64,000 nucleotides of DNA, taken from Pseudophaeobacter leonis. Lineage in GTDB: Bacteria > Pseudomonadota > Alphaproteobacteria > Rhodobacterales > Rhodobacteraceae. The position numbers were made by a program, and so were the translations under genes. Below, one piece after another: positions 54,661-63,640 of this stretch. The stretch lies in NCBI RefSeq assembly GCF_002087335.1, contig NZ_MWVJ01000076.1:1-64000 (forward strand), read 5' to 3'. A model generated the notes under the pieces. That model did no database searches and was not told where the DNA came from. It worked only from the letters and a program-made list of their open reading frames with translations. Positions within the stretch are counted from its first letter, which is position 1. Each line of letters opens with the position of its first letter.

Positions 54661-55820
54661 ATGACTGCCCATATCTCGCCCTGGATGGATGAAGAACTGA
54701 CCCTGCTGCAGGACAGCCTGCGCACATTTTATGCCACTGAAATGGTGCCGCATGAGGCCCGCTGGCAGGAGCAGGGCCATATTGACCGCGACTTTTGGAA
54801 CAAGGCCGGCGCATTTGGCATCCTCTGCGCCTCGGTTCCGGAAGAATACGGCGGCATGGGCGGCGACTTTCGTCATGAGGCGGTGATCGCCACCGAGCAA
54901 TACCGCGCCGCCGGCTTTTCCGGCTTTGGCAATTCGGTACACAGCCAGATCTGTGCCGGATATATCCTGGATTACGGCTCAGAAGCGCAGAAAAAGCGCT
55001 GGCTGCCAAAGATGGCCAGTGGCGAGATGGTCTGCGCCATCGCCATGACAGAGCCGGGCACCGGGTCGGATTTGCAAAACATCAAAACCACCGCAAAGCT
55101 GGATGGCAATGAATACGTGGTGAACGGCTCAAAGACCTTTATCACCAATGGCCAGCAGGCCGATCTGGTCATTTTGTGGTGGCCAAGACCGACCCCAGCA
55201 TGGGGGCCAAAGGCATCTCGCTGATGGTGGTGGAAACCGCTGATGCGCCAGGGTTTGCCCGGGGGCGCAATCTGGAAAAACTGGGCCTCAAAAGCCAGGA
55301 CACATCCGAGCTGTTCTTTGACAATGTGCGGCTGCCACCGGAAAACCTGCTGGGCGGCACTGAGGGTCAGGGGTTTTATCAGCTGATGAAATCGCTGCCA
55401 CAGGAACGTCTTGTGGTGGCTCTGGGCGGGGCGGCCGCGATGGACAAAGCGCTGGAAGAGACCGTCGCCTACACCGCCGAGCGAAAGGCCTTTGGCAAGC
55501 CGCTGCTGGAGATGCAAAACACCCGGTTCAAGCTGGCCGAGGTCAAGACAGTGGCCCATATTGCCCGGGTATTTCTGGATGACTGTGTTGCCAAACATCT
55601 GCGCGGTGAGCTGGACGCCACAACTGCGTCGATGGCGAAATGGTGGGTGACACAGATGCAATGCGACACCATGGATGAGTGCCTGCAACTTTTTGGCGGC
55701 TATGGCTATATGTCGGAATATCCGATCTCGACGATGTATGCCGACGCACGGGTGCAAAAAATCTACGGCGGCTCAAACGAGATCATGAAAGAGCTGATCG
55801 CCCGCAGCCTTACACCCTGA
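54661..55820 (+). pseudogene. Acyl-CoA dehydrogenase, one-base deletion
   Basis: FAD-dependent first oxidation of the acyl-CoA. The N-terminal part has ATEMVPHEARWQEQGHIDRD, VPEEYGGMGGDF, CAIAMTEPGTGSDLQNIKT. After DLVI the frame breaks; one T added to the run at 55172-55175 gives IFVVAKTDPSMGAKGISL, then SELFFDNVRLPPENLLGG and LQLFGGYGYMSEYPI. The motif that usually holds the catalytic Glu (IYEGT) reads IYGGSNEIM. The base is then probably a Glu on another helix, as in isovaleryl- and long-chain-type enzymes. About 386 residues. Last gene of the operon. Confidence 0.88.
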
Positions 55821-55873
55821 TCCGCCCAGCCTGAGCCACACAGCCTGAATCACGCAGCCTGAGCCACGCAGGC
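55821..55873 (+). repeat. Tandem repeats of a cagcctgagccacg unit
   Basis: Three to four copies of a 15-bp unit (gcctgagccacacag, gcctgaatcacgcag, gcctgagccacgcag) directly follow the acyl-CoA dehydrogenase stop. They are followed by the stem ccgcgcaacagcatcctgtcgcgcgggtt. Confidence 0.7.
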
Positions 55874-55948
55874 AATCCACACGAAAAACCCGCGCAACAG
55901 CATCCTGTCGCGCGGGTTAAACTGGGGTCAAAAGCGGGGCACTCAGTC

Positions 55949-56107
55949 CTACTTTTTGCTGGCAGCCGCCGCCTTCATGCGTTGCAGCAGCGCCGTCTTA
56001 TCTTCGGCTTTATCATAGGGGTTTTTGCGGCTGCCCTTGGCGTTGTGCTCCGCGTGACGCGGTGCATTGGTGCCCCGCCGTGCGGCGCCGGTCTTTCCAT
56101 AGTCCAT
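55949..56107 (-). CDS. Small basic conserved hypothetical protein
   Basis: A 52-residue Lys/Arg/Ala-rich protein: MDYGKTGAARRGTNAPRHAE, then HNAKGSRKNPYDKAEDK and LLQRMKAAAASKK. AAGG stands eight bases before the ATG. I recall very similar short proteins, all beginning with a GKTGxARRG motif, in many Rhodobacterales. It is probably nucleic-acid-binding or disordered; function unknown. It is convergent with the beta-oxidation operon. Confidence 0.7.
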   Translation of the reverse strand: MDYGKTGAARRGTNAPRHAEHNAKGSRKNPYDKAEDKTALLQRMKAAAASKK

Positions 56108-56218
56108 GGCTCTGCCTTTGTATGTTGGGGATGAGAGGAATCTCTGTTGTCGCGCTGATGCCCCAAATGCGGCTTATTTGCAAGGTGAGGCCGCTGCACG
56201 GCACTGTAACACAGGCGC

Positions 56219-56264
56219 CAGGCCGCTGATGTCAGGCCGTTGATGTCAGGCCGGCGATGTCAGG
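56219..56264 (+). repeat. Tandem repeats of a gtcaggccgttgat unit
   Basis: Three 14-bp units separate the small basic protein gene from the GNAT gene. The core tgtcaggccgtt is the same as in the tract at 26305-26346. Confidence 0.7.
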
Positions 56265-56799
56265 CAACAGGTGGCTGGTAGGTCAGCACCTGGTTCAGAT
56301 AGCCTTCCTCACCAATGCGAAAATGGGTTTGGCCGCTGATCTCAAACCCCATGCGTTGATAAAAGGCAATCGCTGCAGTGTTTTGCGCGTTTGTCGTCAG
56401 CCAAGGGGCCTCAGCGCCCAATTCAGCGCAGCGCTTCAGCCCCGCCTGCAGCAGCGCGCGGCCCACTCCCCGCCCATGGTGGCGTGGCTGCACATAAAGC
56501 GTTGCGATCTCAACCGCGGACCCCGGCCCCGCAGGCGGCGTTGGCCCCTCAGAGATGCGGATAAAGCCGTCAATGCCCTCAACATTCTGCGAGACAATGA
56601 CGGTCTCATTCTGCTGTTGCAGCAGCGACTGAAACCGCTCCGGGGTCAGTTCGGAAAAGATATAGCCCGCAAACAGATCGTTCACGCCACGGCGCAGGTA
56701 GGTGCCAACCCAGACCTCAATCGACAAGGCCGCCAGACTCGTCGCGTCCTCAGAACGCGCCGGGCGCAGGCTGATCTTGCCCTGATGGCTCTCAGCCAC
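56260..56799 (-). CDS. GNAT family N-acetyltransferase
   Basis: About 179 residues. Acetyltransferase motifs [38 protein letters not shown] (acetyl-CoA loop) and [20 protein letters not shown] are present. The gene overlaps the end of hemE; GTG 56799 is the likeliest start, TTG 56814 the alternative. The acceptor is unknown. Probably co-transcribed with hemE. Confidence 0.87.
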   Translation of the reverse strand: MAESHQGKISLRPARSEDATSLAALSIEVWVGTYLRRGVNDLFAGYIFSELTPERFQSLLQQQNETVIVSQNVEGIDGFIRISEGPTPPAGPGSAVEIATLYVQPRHHGRGVGRALLQAGLKRCAELGAEAPWLTTNAQNTAAIAFYQRMGFEISGQTHFRIGEEGYLNQVLTYQPPVA

Positions 56800-57826
56800 C
56801 CCGCACCGTATCAATCATCAGCTGCACATTGTCCGGGTTGGCATCAGGTGTGATGCCATGGCCAAGGTTGAAAATATGCGGACCGTTCTTGAACGCCTCA
56901 ACAATGGCGCGGGTCTCATCCACCAGATCCTGACCACCGGTGACCATATGGCGCGAGGCGAGGTTGCCCTGCACGCAGCCATCCACCTGCAGGTTCTGCG
57001 CCGCCCAGACGGGATCAACCGAGTTGTCCAGCGCCAGACAGTCAATGCCGGTAGCCTTGGCAAAGCCGAGGTATTTTTCGCCTGCTTCACGGGGAAAGCC
57101 AATCACGGGAATACCGGGATGACGCTGTTTCAGCGCGGCAGTGATCTGGCGGCAGGGCTCCAGCGCGTATTTGCGGAAATCCTCACCTTTGAGCGAGCCG
57201 GCCCAGCTGTCAAAGATCTTGACCACTTCGGCGCCGGCTTTGATCTGCATGGACAGATAGTCAATCGTCGCCTCGGTGATGCGCGCCAGCAGCGCCTCGA
57301 ACAGAGCGTTGTTTTCCTGTTTCAGGGCATGCGCTGGAGCCTGATCCGGCGTGCCACGACCGGCAATCATATATGTCGCCACAGACCAGGGCGCGCCTGC
57401 AAACCCAATCAGCGGGGTCTCGGCAGGCAGTTCCGATTTCAGGATCTTGATCGTTTCATAAATCGGGTTCAGCGTCTCATGGATATCCGCAGCCGGGCCC
57501 AGTTTGGAAAAATCACCCTCGGTGGTGATGGTCGACAGACGCGGGCCTTCGCCGGTGACAAACCACAGATCCGCGCCCAGCGCCTGGGGGATCAGCAGAA
57601 TGTCGGCAAACAGGATGGCGGCGTCAAAGCCATAGCGGCGGATCGGCTGCAGGGTAACCTCGGCGGCAAGGTCGGGATTGTAGCAGAGTTTCAGAAAATC
57701 ACCGGCCTGGGCACGGGTGGCGCGGTACTCGGGCAGATAGCGACCCGCCTGGCGCATCATCCAGATCGGTGGGACGTCTTGTGTTTCACCCGCCAATGCG
57801 CGCAGCAGTTTCTTCTGTTCGGCCAT
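56792..57826 (-). CDS. hemE: Uroporphyrinogen decarboxylase HemE
   Basis: Decarboxylates uroporphyrinogen III to coproporphyrinogen III. The 344-residue protein has the signature [20 protein letters not shown] near residue 19, [25 protein letters not shown] and a C-terminal [21 protein letters not shown] lies upstream of the ATG. Divergent from hemC, with a 121-base shared promoter region. Confidence 0.95.
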   Translation of the reverse strand: MAEQKKLLRALAGETQDVPPIWMMRQAGRYLPEYRATRAQAGDFLKLCYNPDLAAEVTLQPIRRYGFDAAILFADILLIPQALGADLWFVTGEGPRLSTITTEGDFSKLGPAADIHETLNPIYETIKILKSELPAETPLIGFAGAPWSVATYMIAGRGTPDQAPAHALKQENNALFEALLARITEATIDYLSMQIKAGAEVVKIFDSWAGSLKGEDFRKYALEPCRQITAALKQRHPGIPVIGFPREAGEKYLGFAKATGIDCLALDNSVDPVWAAQNLQVDGCVQGNLASRHMVTGGQDLVDETRAIVEAFKNGPHIFNLGHGITPDANPDNVQLMIDTVRGG

Positions 57827-57947
57827 GTCACCCTCGGTTTTACGTGCTCATTTGCTTGCCCCATGAGGTCGGCCCAAAGCGGCAAATTGTCAAGGGCAGC
57901 TGGACCAGAGCTTGCAACGGCAAATCGCCGCTACTAAAGGTTTGACT

Positions 57948-58907
57948 ATGACACAGAACCTGCCCTCCCCCGCCTCTCCGCTGAAAATCGGCACCCGTGG
58001 ATCGCCTCTGGCGCTGGCTCAGGCCTATGAGACCCGCCGCCGTCTGGCCGGGGCCTTTGATCTGCCGCATGCGGCCTTTGAGATCGTGGTGATCAAGACC
58101 AGTGGCGACAATCAGGCGCTGATCGCGGCGGACAAGCCGCTAAAGGAGCTGGGCGGCAAGGGATTGTTCACCAAAGAGATCGAAGAGGATCTTTTGTCGG
58201 GTGCCATTGATATCGCGGTGCATTCGATGAAGGACATGCCGGTGGCCCAGCCTGCCGGGTTGTTGCTGAATTGCTATCTGCCGCGCGAAGATGTGCGCGA
58301 CGCCTTTGTGTCGCCAAAGTTCTCCCGCCTGCTGGACCTTGAGGCGGGTGCAGTGGTCGGCACCTCGTCGCTGCGCCGCCGGGCCCAGCTGATGAACCGC
58401 CGCCCGGACCTGAAGGTGGTAGAGTTTCGCGGCAATGTGCAGACCCGGCTGAAGAAACTGAACGAGGGCGTCGCCGAGTGCACCTTCCTTGCCATGGCCG
58501 GGCTTAACCGGTTGGCGATGCAGGATGTGCCTGCCACCGCCATCGAGACCGATGATATGCTGCCTGCCGTGGCCCAGGGCGCCATCGGGATTGAGCGGCG
58601 CGGCAATGACAATCGCGTCGCCGCCATGCTGGAGGCCATCCACGACCAGGCCACCGGCCAGCGGCCTGCGGCCGAACGCGCCTTTTTGGCCGCCCTGGAT
58701 GGCTCTTGCGAGACGCCAATTGCCGGGCTGGCAGAGCTTACGGGCGGCAGTCTGCGCCTGCGCGGTGAAGTGCTGCGGCCGGATGGCTCAGAAGCCATTG
58801 CCGAGGACCAGAGCTGTGCCATTGAAGACGGCGCCGAGCTGGGCCGCGCTATGGCCGACAAACTGCTGGCGCAGGCCGGTCCCGGTTTCTTTGACTGGCG
58901 CCAGTAA
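57948..58907 (+). CDS. hemC: Hydroxymethylbilane synthase HemC
   Basis: Condenses four porphobilinogen units to hydroxymethylbilane. The 319-residue protein has KIGTRGSPLALAQAYETRR, the catalytic Asp region GGKGLFTKEIEEDLL and HSMKDMPVAQPAGL, and the dipyrromethane-cofactor Cys254 in LDGSCETPIAG. AAAGG precedes ATG 57948. Next to divergent hemE. Confidence 0.95.
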   Translation: MTQNLPSPASPLKIGTRGSPLALAQAYETRRRLAGAFDLPHAAFEIVVIKTSGDNQALIAADKPLKELGGKGLFTKEIEEDLLSGAIDIAVHSMKDMPVAQPAGLLLNCYLPREDVRDAFVSPKFSRLLDLEAGAVVGTSSLRRRAQLMNRRPDLKVVEFRGNVQTRLKKLNEGVAECTFLAMAGLNRLAMQDVPATAIETDDMLPAVAQGAIGIERRGNDNRVAAMLEAIHDQATGQRPAAERAFLAALDGSCETPIAGLAELTGGSLRLRGEVLRPDGSEAIAEDQSCAIEDGAELGRAMADKLLAQAGPGFFDWRQ

Positions 58908-59031
58908 GGTGCGCCTGTAGACGCGGCAGTTTCCCCAAAAGGACGCCACGACATACGCCAGAGTATGACGCCACGCCCCATTTGACCGCCCCCCTGATTT
59001 TAGGTGACCCTGAGATCAGGAGGAGCGCCAC

Positions 59032-59976
59032 ATGACACCCGGAAAGACCTATCTGAGCAGCGAAGAAATCCGTCCCCTGGCCGAACGGTCCGACGTCATG
59101 GGGGCCTGGCTCGTGCTGCATTGCTGGGGCGTGATTGCAGGCGCGCTGGCGCTGTTTGGGCTTTGGCCCAATGTGCTGACCTTTGTTCTTGCCGTCATGG
59201 TGATCGGCTCGCGTCAATTGGGCCTGGCGATCCTGATGCATGAGGCCGCCCATAATGCCCTGTTCAAAACGCGCCGGTGGAACGAGACCATCGGTGAATG
59301 GCTCTGTGGTCGTCCGGTTCTGGCTGAGCTCGCCGCCTATCGCCATTATCACCTGACGCACCACCGTTTCACCCAAACCGACAAAGACCCCGATCTGGTG
59401 CTGAGCTCGAAATTCCCCACCTCCAAGGCCTCACTGCGGCGCAAATTCACCCGCGATCTGACCGGGCAGACCGGCGCCAAGCAGCTGCTGGGCCAAATCC
59501 TGATGAGCTTTCGACTCGCCGGTGACAAAGACGCCATTGAGGCCGCCGCCTCAGATTTTGCCCAGAGCTTTAAGGCGCCACATCTGTGGAAATCCCTGCC
59601 GGTGTTTCTGGGCATCATGCTGGGGATGAGCCTGTTGGGCAGTTGGTGGTGGGGCTTTGCCTTTTGGTTGTTGCCGTACCTCACCTGGTTCCAGTTTGTG
59701 CTGCGGGTGCGCAATATCGCCGAACACGGCGCCACCGAGCAGTCGGAAAACCCGCTGCAAAACGTCCGCACCACCAGGGCCGGCCCTCTCGCGCGGCTGT
59801 TTGTGGCGCCCTATTGGGTCAACTACCACCTGGAGCACCATATGGTGATGCATGTGCCCTGCTGGCAGCTGAAACACATGCACAAGGCGCTGCTAAGCAA
59901 GGGGCTGGGGCAAGAGATGCGCATCGCCAAGGGCTACGGTCAGGCCATGGCTGAAGCAGGCTGGAAGCGCGCCTGA
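59032..59976 (+). CDS. Membrane fatty acid desaturase
   Basis: A 314-residue di-iron desaturase of the membrane type. The three His boxes are HEAAH (residues 70-74), HYHLTHH (105-111) and NYHLEHH near 268. Hydrophobic segments lie at about 24-60 and 180-215. AGGAGG stands nine bases before the ATG, the best site in this part of the window. Substrate, a phospholipid acyl chain or a carotenoid-like lipid, cannot be told. Confidence 0.9.
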   Translation: MTPGKTYLSSEEIRPLAERSDVMGAWLVLHCWGVIAGALALFGLWPNVLTFVLAVMVIGSRQLGLAILMHEAAHNALFKTRRWNETIGEWLCGRPVLAELAAYRHYHLTHHRFTQTDKDPDLVLSSKFPTSKASLRRKFTRDLTGQTGAKQLLGQILMSFRLAGDKDAIEAAASDFAQSFKAPHLWKSLPVFLGIMLGMSLLGSWWWGFAFWLLPYLTWFQFVLRVRNIAEHGATEQSENPLQNVRTTRAGPLARLFVAPYWVNYHLEHHMVMHVPCWQLKHMHKALLSKGLGQEMRIAKGYGQAMAEAGWKRA

Positions 59977-60013
59977 AAGCACGGCCTATCTGGCCTGTTC
60001 TGAATGGGTGTTT

Positions 60014-60891
60014 TCACAGGCAAGATCCCAGACTCAGCCCTACTGGGCTGGCTGCTGCAACTGACCAGACCAGCAGCCAGGTCTCGGGGCTGTCGTGGAA
60101 CACGTTCAGATCCACATTGCCCTTGATGCCGGGCACAACACCAGTGCCGCTATATTGCCAAAGGCGCCAATGGGCGCCGGGATAGACCTGGCGCGGATGG
60201 CCGGCGACTGAGCGCAGCCAGAACTCAACGCCGCGCAGTTTGCCTATGCCAGTCTCCGCGAAGAAATCCACCGTGGTGTAGATCACCGGGCGCTGGCCAT
60301 AATGCGCTTCAAGCAGCGACAGAAACTTGCGCGCCTCCGTGCGCACCAGGCGGCCATCGGGGCGTTTGGTGCAGGTCTTTGAGCGCGGGTTCCACTCCAT
60401 ATCCAGCACCGGTGGCAGCGCCGAGGCATCACGTGGCACATGTTTGATGAACCAGCGGGCCTGCTCTGCAGCACTGCGACAAAAGCAATAGTAATGATAG
60501 GCGCCGCGCTGCACCCCGGCCCGCGCCGCCCCTTGCCAGTGGCTGTTAAACCCCGGATCGGCCAGATCACCGCCCTCGGTCGCCTTGATATAGGCAAAGG
60601 AGACCCCGGCGCGCTGCACCTGCGGCCAGTCGATCACGCCCTGATAGCGCGACACATCAATGCCGTGGATCGCATAGCTGTTGGGCCCCGCCCCTGCCAG
60701 GAATGTGGATCACTATCGCCAAACCGGGGGTAGGTGATCAGCTGCGCCAACTGCGCCTGCGAAGGGCGCCGGGTCGGTGTCCCTACGGCCTCTGATCTGA
60801 GGAGGTCAGGCGCCAGATCAGAAACGGGGCCTGGAGTACAGCCGACCAAAGTCAGCAACAGAAATGCCAAAAAGAACTTCCCGACTCGCAT
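60014..60891 (-). pseudogene. GH25 lysozyme-like lipoprotein, one-base deletion
   Basis: A peptidoglycan-cleaving glycosidase anchored by lipid. The N-terminus from ATG 60891 reads MRVGKFFLAFLLLTLVGCTP, with lipobox LVGC. The frame breaks at the GGG/CCC run 60683-60685. One base more gives GPNSYAIHGIDVSRYQGVID and then YIKATEGGD, AYHYYCFCRS, VLDMEWNPRS with the catalytic Asp and Glu, and LWQYSGTG. These are the marks of GH25 muramidases. The last dozen residues may also be out of frame. Divergent from the lipoprotein trio. Confidence 0.85.
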
Positions 60892-60982
60892 GACTAGTCC
60901 ACCACCTACGCTGATCCCAATGAAATAGACCACACGGTGCAGTGTAAGGCCACGTTGGGTCATCAAGCAAACACCCCATAAA

Positions 60983-61006
60983 GTGTTTGATGGAATCGAA
61001 AAACAC
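60983..61006. promoter_or_regulatory. Inverted repeat GTGTTT/AAACAC in the GH25-lipoprotein divergent region
   Basis: Six-base arms with a 12-base spacer, 80 bases upstream of the first lipoprotein start. The 193-base gap (60892-61084) is less GC-rich than the average. The site is a candidate regulatory element. Confidence 0.4.
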
Positions 61007-61084
61007 CTAGAGGGTGATTTCGTGGCCAAAGCTGCCGACGGCGTTCACTATTAGATGGGCTCCAAGCGGTCACAAGGGGGAGAT

Positions 61085-61567
61085 GTGAGCTATTGGGAGA
61101 CTTGGCCAAAACAGCGCAGGCTGTTTGGCCTGACAATTGTGTTGCTTGGTTTTGGACCTGTTGCAGGCTGCTCGGCGAACGGAGTTGGCCTGATGAAGCA
61201 AACCCGCCAGACAACAAAAACCGCTATGGTCCTGGAGCGCTATGCCCCTGGACTACATCTGGAACTGGAACCAGATCGGTTGGGCCTCACACTTGGCGCG
61301 TTTCAAGGACAGTATCTTTATCCTGCGGCCTGCCCACAGGCGGCACCTGAACGTCAGATCGCAGAACTGCCCTCCCGCCGTATCATCGGCGCGTATTTCA
61401 GTCTGGGCGCACAGGGGATCGAACTGGGCCTGGGCCTGCGAGAAACCACCGCCATGCTTTCACTCCCGGCTGACAGCAGCTACGGCCGCCGCCTGGCCTT
61501 TGTGCCGAGTGCACCAGAACAAAACAAGCTGGCCCTCATGCAGCCTGCCAAATGCATGGATATTTAA
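61085..61567 (+). CDS. Lipoprotein of unknown function (first of three)
   Basis: A GTG start behind GGGGGAG gives 160 residues: VSYWETWPKQRRLFGLTIVL and LLGFGPVAGCS, a signal peptide with lipobox VAGC. The mature part has LHLELEPDRLGLTLGAFQGQ, PAACPQAAPERQIA and GAYFSLGAQGIELGLGLRE. It is beta-rich and similar in outline to the next two proteins. No family recognised. Confidence 0.7.
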   Translation: MSYWETWPKQRRLFGLTIVLLGFGPVAGCSANGVGLMKQTRQTTKTAMVLERYAPGLHLELEPDRLGLTLGAFQGQYLYPAACPQAAPERQIAELPSRRIIGAYFSLGAQGIELGLGLRETTAMLSLPADSSYGRRLAFVPSAPEQNKLALMQPAKCMDI

Positions 61568-61596
61568 ATGAAGACACACAGGGAAAGGAATAGACC

Positions 61597-62028
61597 GTGA
61601 GGACGTTTTTCATCTTGGGAATTCCCATACTGGCCCTTTTGGGCTGCGACCAGAACCTCTATGTCGCCCATGACACAGTACTGGGCATAAACGCACGACT
61701 GAACAAGGATCGCGCGGCAGGCAAACTGGTCATCGGCTATGATCGCGAATTCATCACCATCGTCCCAAAAGGCAGCCGAACGGAACCGGTCACAGGTGAA
61801 GAGGATCAAACTTCCACAAGCAACGCCAGCCGGGATGTCATGTCCTCACTTGGCTGTAATTATCTGGAGGCTGAAGGCCCCACGCTAAAGCGCTATTCGG
61901 ATATGGTGATCACGGGTGAAGCCGCCATCAAACTGGCCGCCAAAATCAAAGAGGAAAACGATAAATTCCTGGATTGCAATCACTTCGATTTGACAACGAG
62001 CAAAAGCACTTCAACCGATGGAGAATAG
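61597..62028 (+). CDS. Lipoprotein of unknown function (second of three)
   Basis: 143 residues from GTG 61597, AAAGGA upstream. Signal peptide FFILGIPILALLGC, lipobox LLGC. The mature part reads LYVAHDTVLGINARLNKDRA, YDREFITIVPKGSRTEP and YSDMVITGEAAIKLAAK. The layout (a T-V/T-G-I/F-N-A start, a V-P-x middle, and a final T/S-G-x-A-A-x-x-L) aligns with the third protein, so the two are probably paralogues. Function unknown. Confidence 0.72.
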   Translation: MRTFFILGIPILALLGCDQNLYVAHDTVLGINARLNKDRAAGKLVIGYDREFITIVPKGSRTEPVTGEEDQTSTSNASRDVMSSLGCNYLEAEGPTLKRYSDMVITGEAAIKLAAKIKEENDKFLDCNHFDLTTSKSTSTDGE

Positions 62029-62032
62029 ACTG

Positions 62033-62629
62033 ATGATCAGATATCTGTTCACCCCAAAAACCGCTATCCTGATGTTATTATCGATAGCTGGATGTAGTGA
62101 GTCCCTTGTTTTCACAGAGAAAACTGGCTTCAATGCCGCCGTCAATATTGATGCGGCTCAGGGCTCACCGATCGAGACCAATCTGGGGCTCACCCGTCGT
62201 GTTGCCGGTCTGGTTCCACCTATCAGAAAAGACAAATACGGCAACTCTGATGGCGAGGCTGCGAACTTGGTAGGCGGTTTCCAGGTGGTACAAGACCCCG
62301 ACGACAACAACGTTTTTAATACCACCGTGAGAGTCGCCAGTGGCTATGCAACAGGGCCTGCTGCCCTCGCCCTGATTGGAGAACTGAGCGGCTCTTCTCA
62401 AAGCACCAAGGTTCTCCCTACAGGCGAGACTGCAGCAGCCATCGCACCCAAAGATGAAAAGCAAACCCTCGCCGCCGTCGCGTCAGTTATGAGACCGGCC
62501 CAGGTCGCCAAGGCCTCATCAAAGCAAATAGCCGCCGAGAGCTATCAAAAAGCCTGCCTGGACTTAGGCGGCAAGTGGGTTCATCAAAAAAACGACGCTG
62601 GGAAGCTGGTGCAAACATGCGAGCAATAG
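62033..62629 (+). CDS. Lipoprotein of unknown function (third of three)
   Basis: 198 residues from ATG 62033, GGAG upstream. Signal peptide TAILMLLSIAGCS, lipobox IAGC. The mature part reads SLVFTEKTGFNAAVNIDAAQ, NLGLTRRVAGLVPP, FQVVQDPDDNNVFNTTVRVA and GYATGPAALALIGE. A C-terminal part (YQKACLDLGGKWVHQKN) has two Cys. Overlaps the second gene by a few bases if longer starts are used; all three are probably one operon. No known function. Confidence 0.72.
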   Translation: MIRYLFTPKTAILMLLSIAGCSESLVFTEKTGFNAAVNIDAAQGSPIETNLGLTRRVAGLVPPIRKDKYGNSDGEAANLVGGFQVVQDPDDNNVFNTTVRVASGYATGPAALALIGELSGSSQSTKVLPTGETAAAIAPKDEKQTLAAVASVMRPAQVAKASSKQIAAESYQKACLDLGGKWVHQKNDAGKLVQTCEQ

Positions 62630-62641
62630 GGAAAACCAGGA

Positions 62642-63535
62642 TCAGACCCACTTGGCCATTGGCGGCAGGCTCATCAGCACCGCATTGGCATCATGGCCGG
62701 TTTCAAGACCAAATTTAGTCCCCCGGTCATAGACCAGATTGTATTCGGCATAGAGCCCGCGATGCACCAGCTGCGCGTCTTTGTCGGCCTCGGAGAACTC
62801 CTGCACCCGGCGCTTTTCCACCAGCGGCAGATAGGCGGGCAGGAAGGCGCGGCCAATGTCCTGCGTCAGGGCAAAATCTGCCGCCCAGTCGCCGGTATTG
62901 TGATCATCCATAAAGATGCCGCCAACGCCACGGGCACGGTTGCGGTGAGGGATATAGAAATACTCGTCCGCCCAGTCTTTCAGGCGCGGATAAAGCGCTG
63001 TGCCATGCGGGTCGAGGTACTTGCGCTGGGTGGCGTGAAAATGCGCGGTGTCCTCGGCGTATTCAATACAGGGGTTCAGGTCCGAGCCACCGCCAAACCA
63101 CCAGGCATGCGGCGTCCAGAACATCCGGGTGTTCATATGCACCGCTGGCGCATGCGGGTTGCGCATATGCGCCACCAGCGAGATACCCGAGGCCCAAAAG
63201 CGTGGATCTTCCTTCATGCCCGGCAGCCCCTTGCGGGCCGCCATCGCGTTTTGCGCCCGCTCGCCAAGGCTGCCGTAGACCTCGGAGATATTGACGCCGA
63301 CCTTTTCAAACACCCGGCCGCCACGCATCACGCTCATCAAACCACCACCGGCGTCAGATCCATCGGCCGAGGCCCGCGTGGTTTCACTGATCTCAAATCG
63401 CCCCGGCGCAAGATCCGCAAAAGGCCCAACAGTATGGCTGTCCTCAAGTGCTTCAAAGGCGGCGACGATCTCATCGCGCAGGGAGCGGAACCAGGCGGCG
63501 GCCTGGGCTTTTTGGTCAGTCATGTCAGCGGTCAT
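62642..63535 (-). CDS. hemF: Oxygen-dependent coproporphyrinogen III oxidase HemF
   Basis: Converts coproporphyrinogen III to protoporphyrinogen IX with oxygen. The 297-residue protein has GGGLMSVMRGGRVFEKVGVN, MNTRMFWTPHAWWFGGGSDL, YLDPHGTALYPRLK and GVGGIFMDDHNTGDWAADFA. The start is 63535 or 63523; the ORF extends to 63553. It lies on the opposite strand to the lipoprotein operon. Confidence 0.94.
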   Translation of the reverse strand: MTADMTDQKAQAAAWFRSLRDEIVAAFEALEDSHTVGPFADLAPGRFEISETTRASADGSDAGGGLMSVMRGGRVFEKVGVNISEVYGSLGERAQNAMAARKGLPGMKEDPRFWASGISLVAHMRNPHAPAVHMNTRMFWTPHAWWFGGGSDLNPCIEYAEDTAHFHATQRKYLDPHGTALYPRLKDWADEYFYIPHRNRARGVGGIFMDDHNTGDWAADFALTQDIGRAFLPAYLPLVEKRRVQEFSEADKDAQLVHRGLYAEYNLVYDRGTKFGLETGHDANAVLMSLPPMAKWV

Positions 63536-63598
63536 CAAGGCGTCTTTCTGCAAGTAATCAACTGGGTGGCCAGCGCGTGAAACCGGGGGTGGCCCGAA

Positions 63599-63640
63599 TA
63601 AAGCACCGGTTTAGTGCACAGGTTTAGTGAACCGGTGCAG
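63599..63640 (+). repeat. Short tandem repeat upstream of hemF
   Basis: Two copies of a caggtttagtg(c/a)-type unit with flanking ccggtg in the gap between hemF and the SDR gene. Confidence 0.5.

Noticed and set aside
57827-57947. Chromosome origin beside hemE, as in Caulobacter
   Set aside because: The hemE-hemC gap is short and GC-rich, without DnaA boxes or an AT-rich unwinding region.
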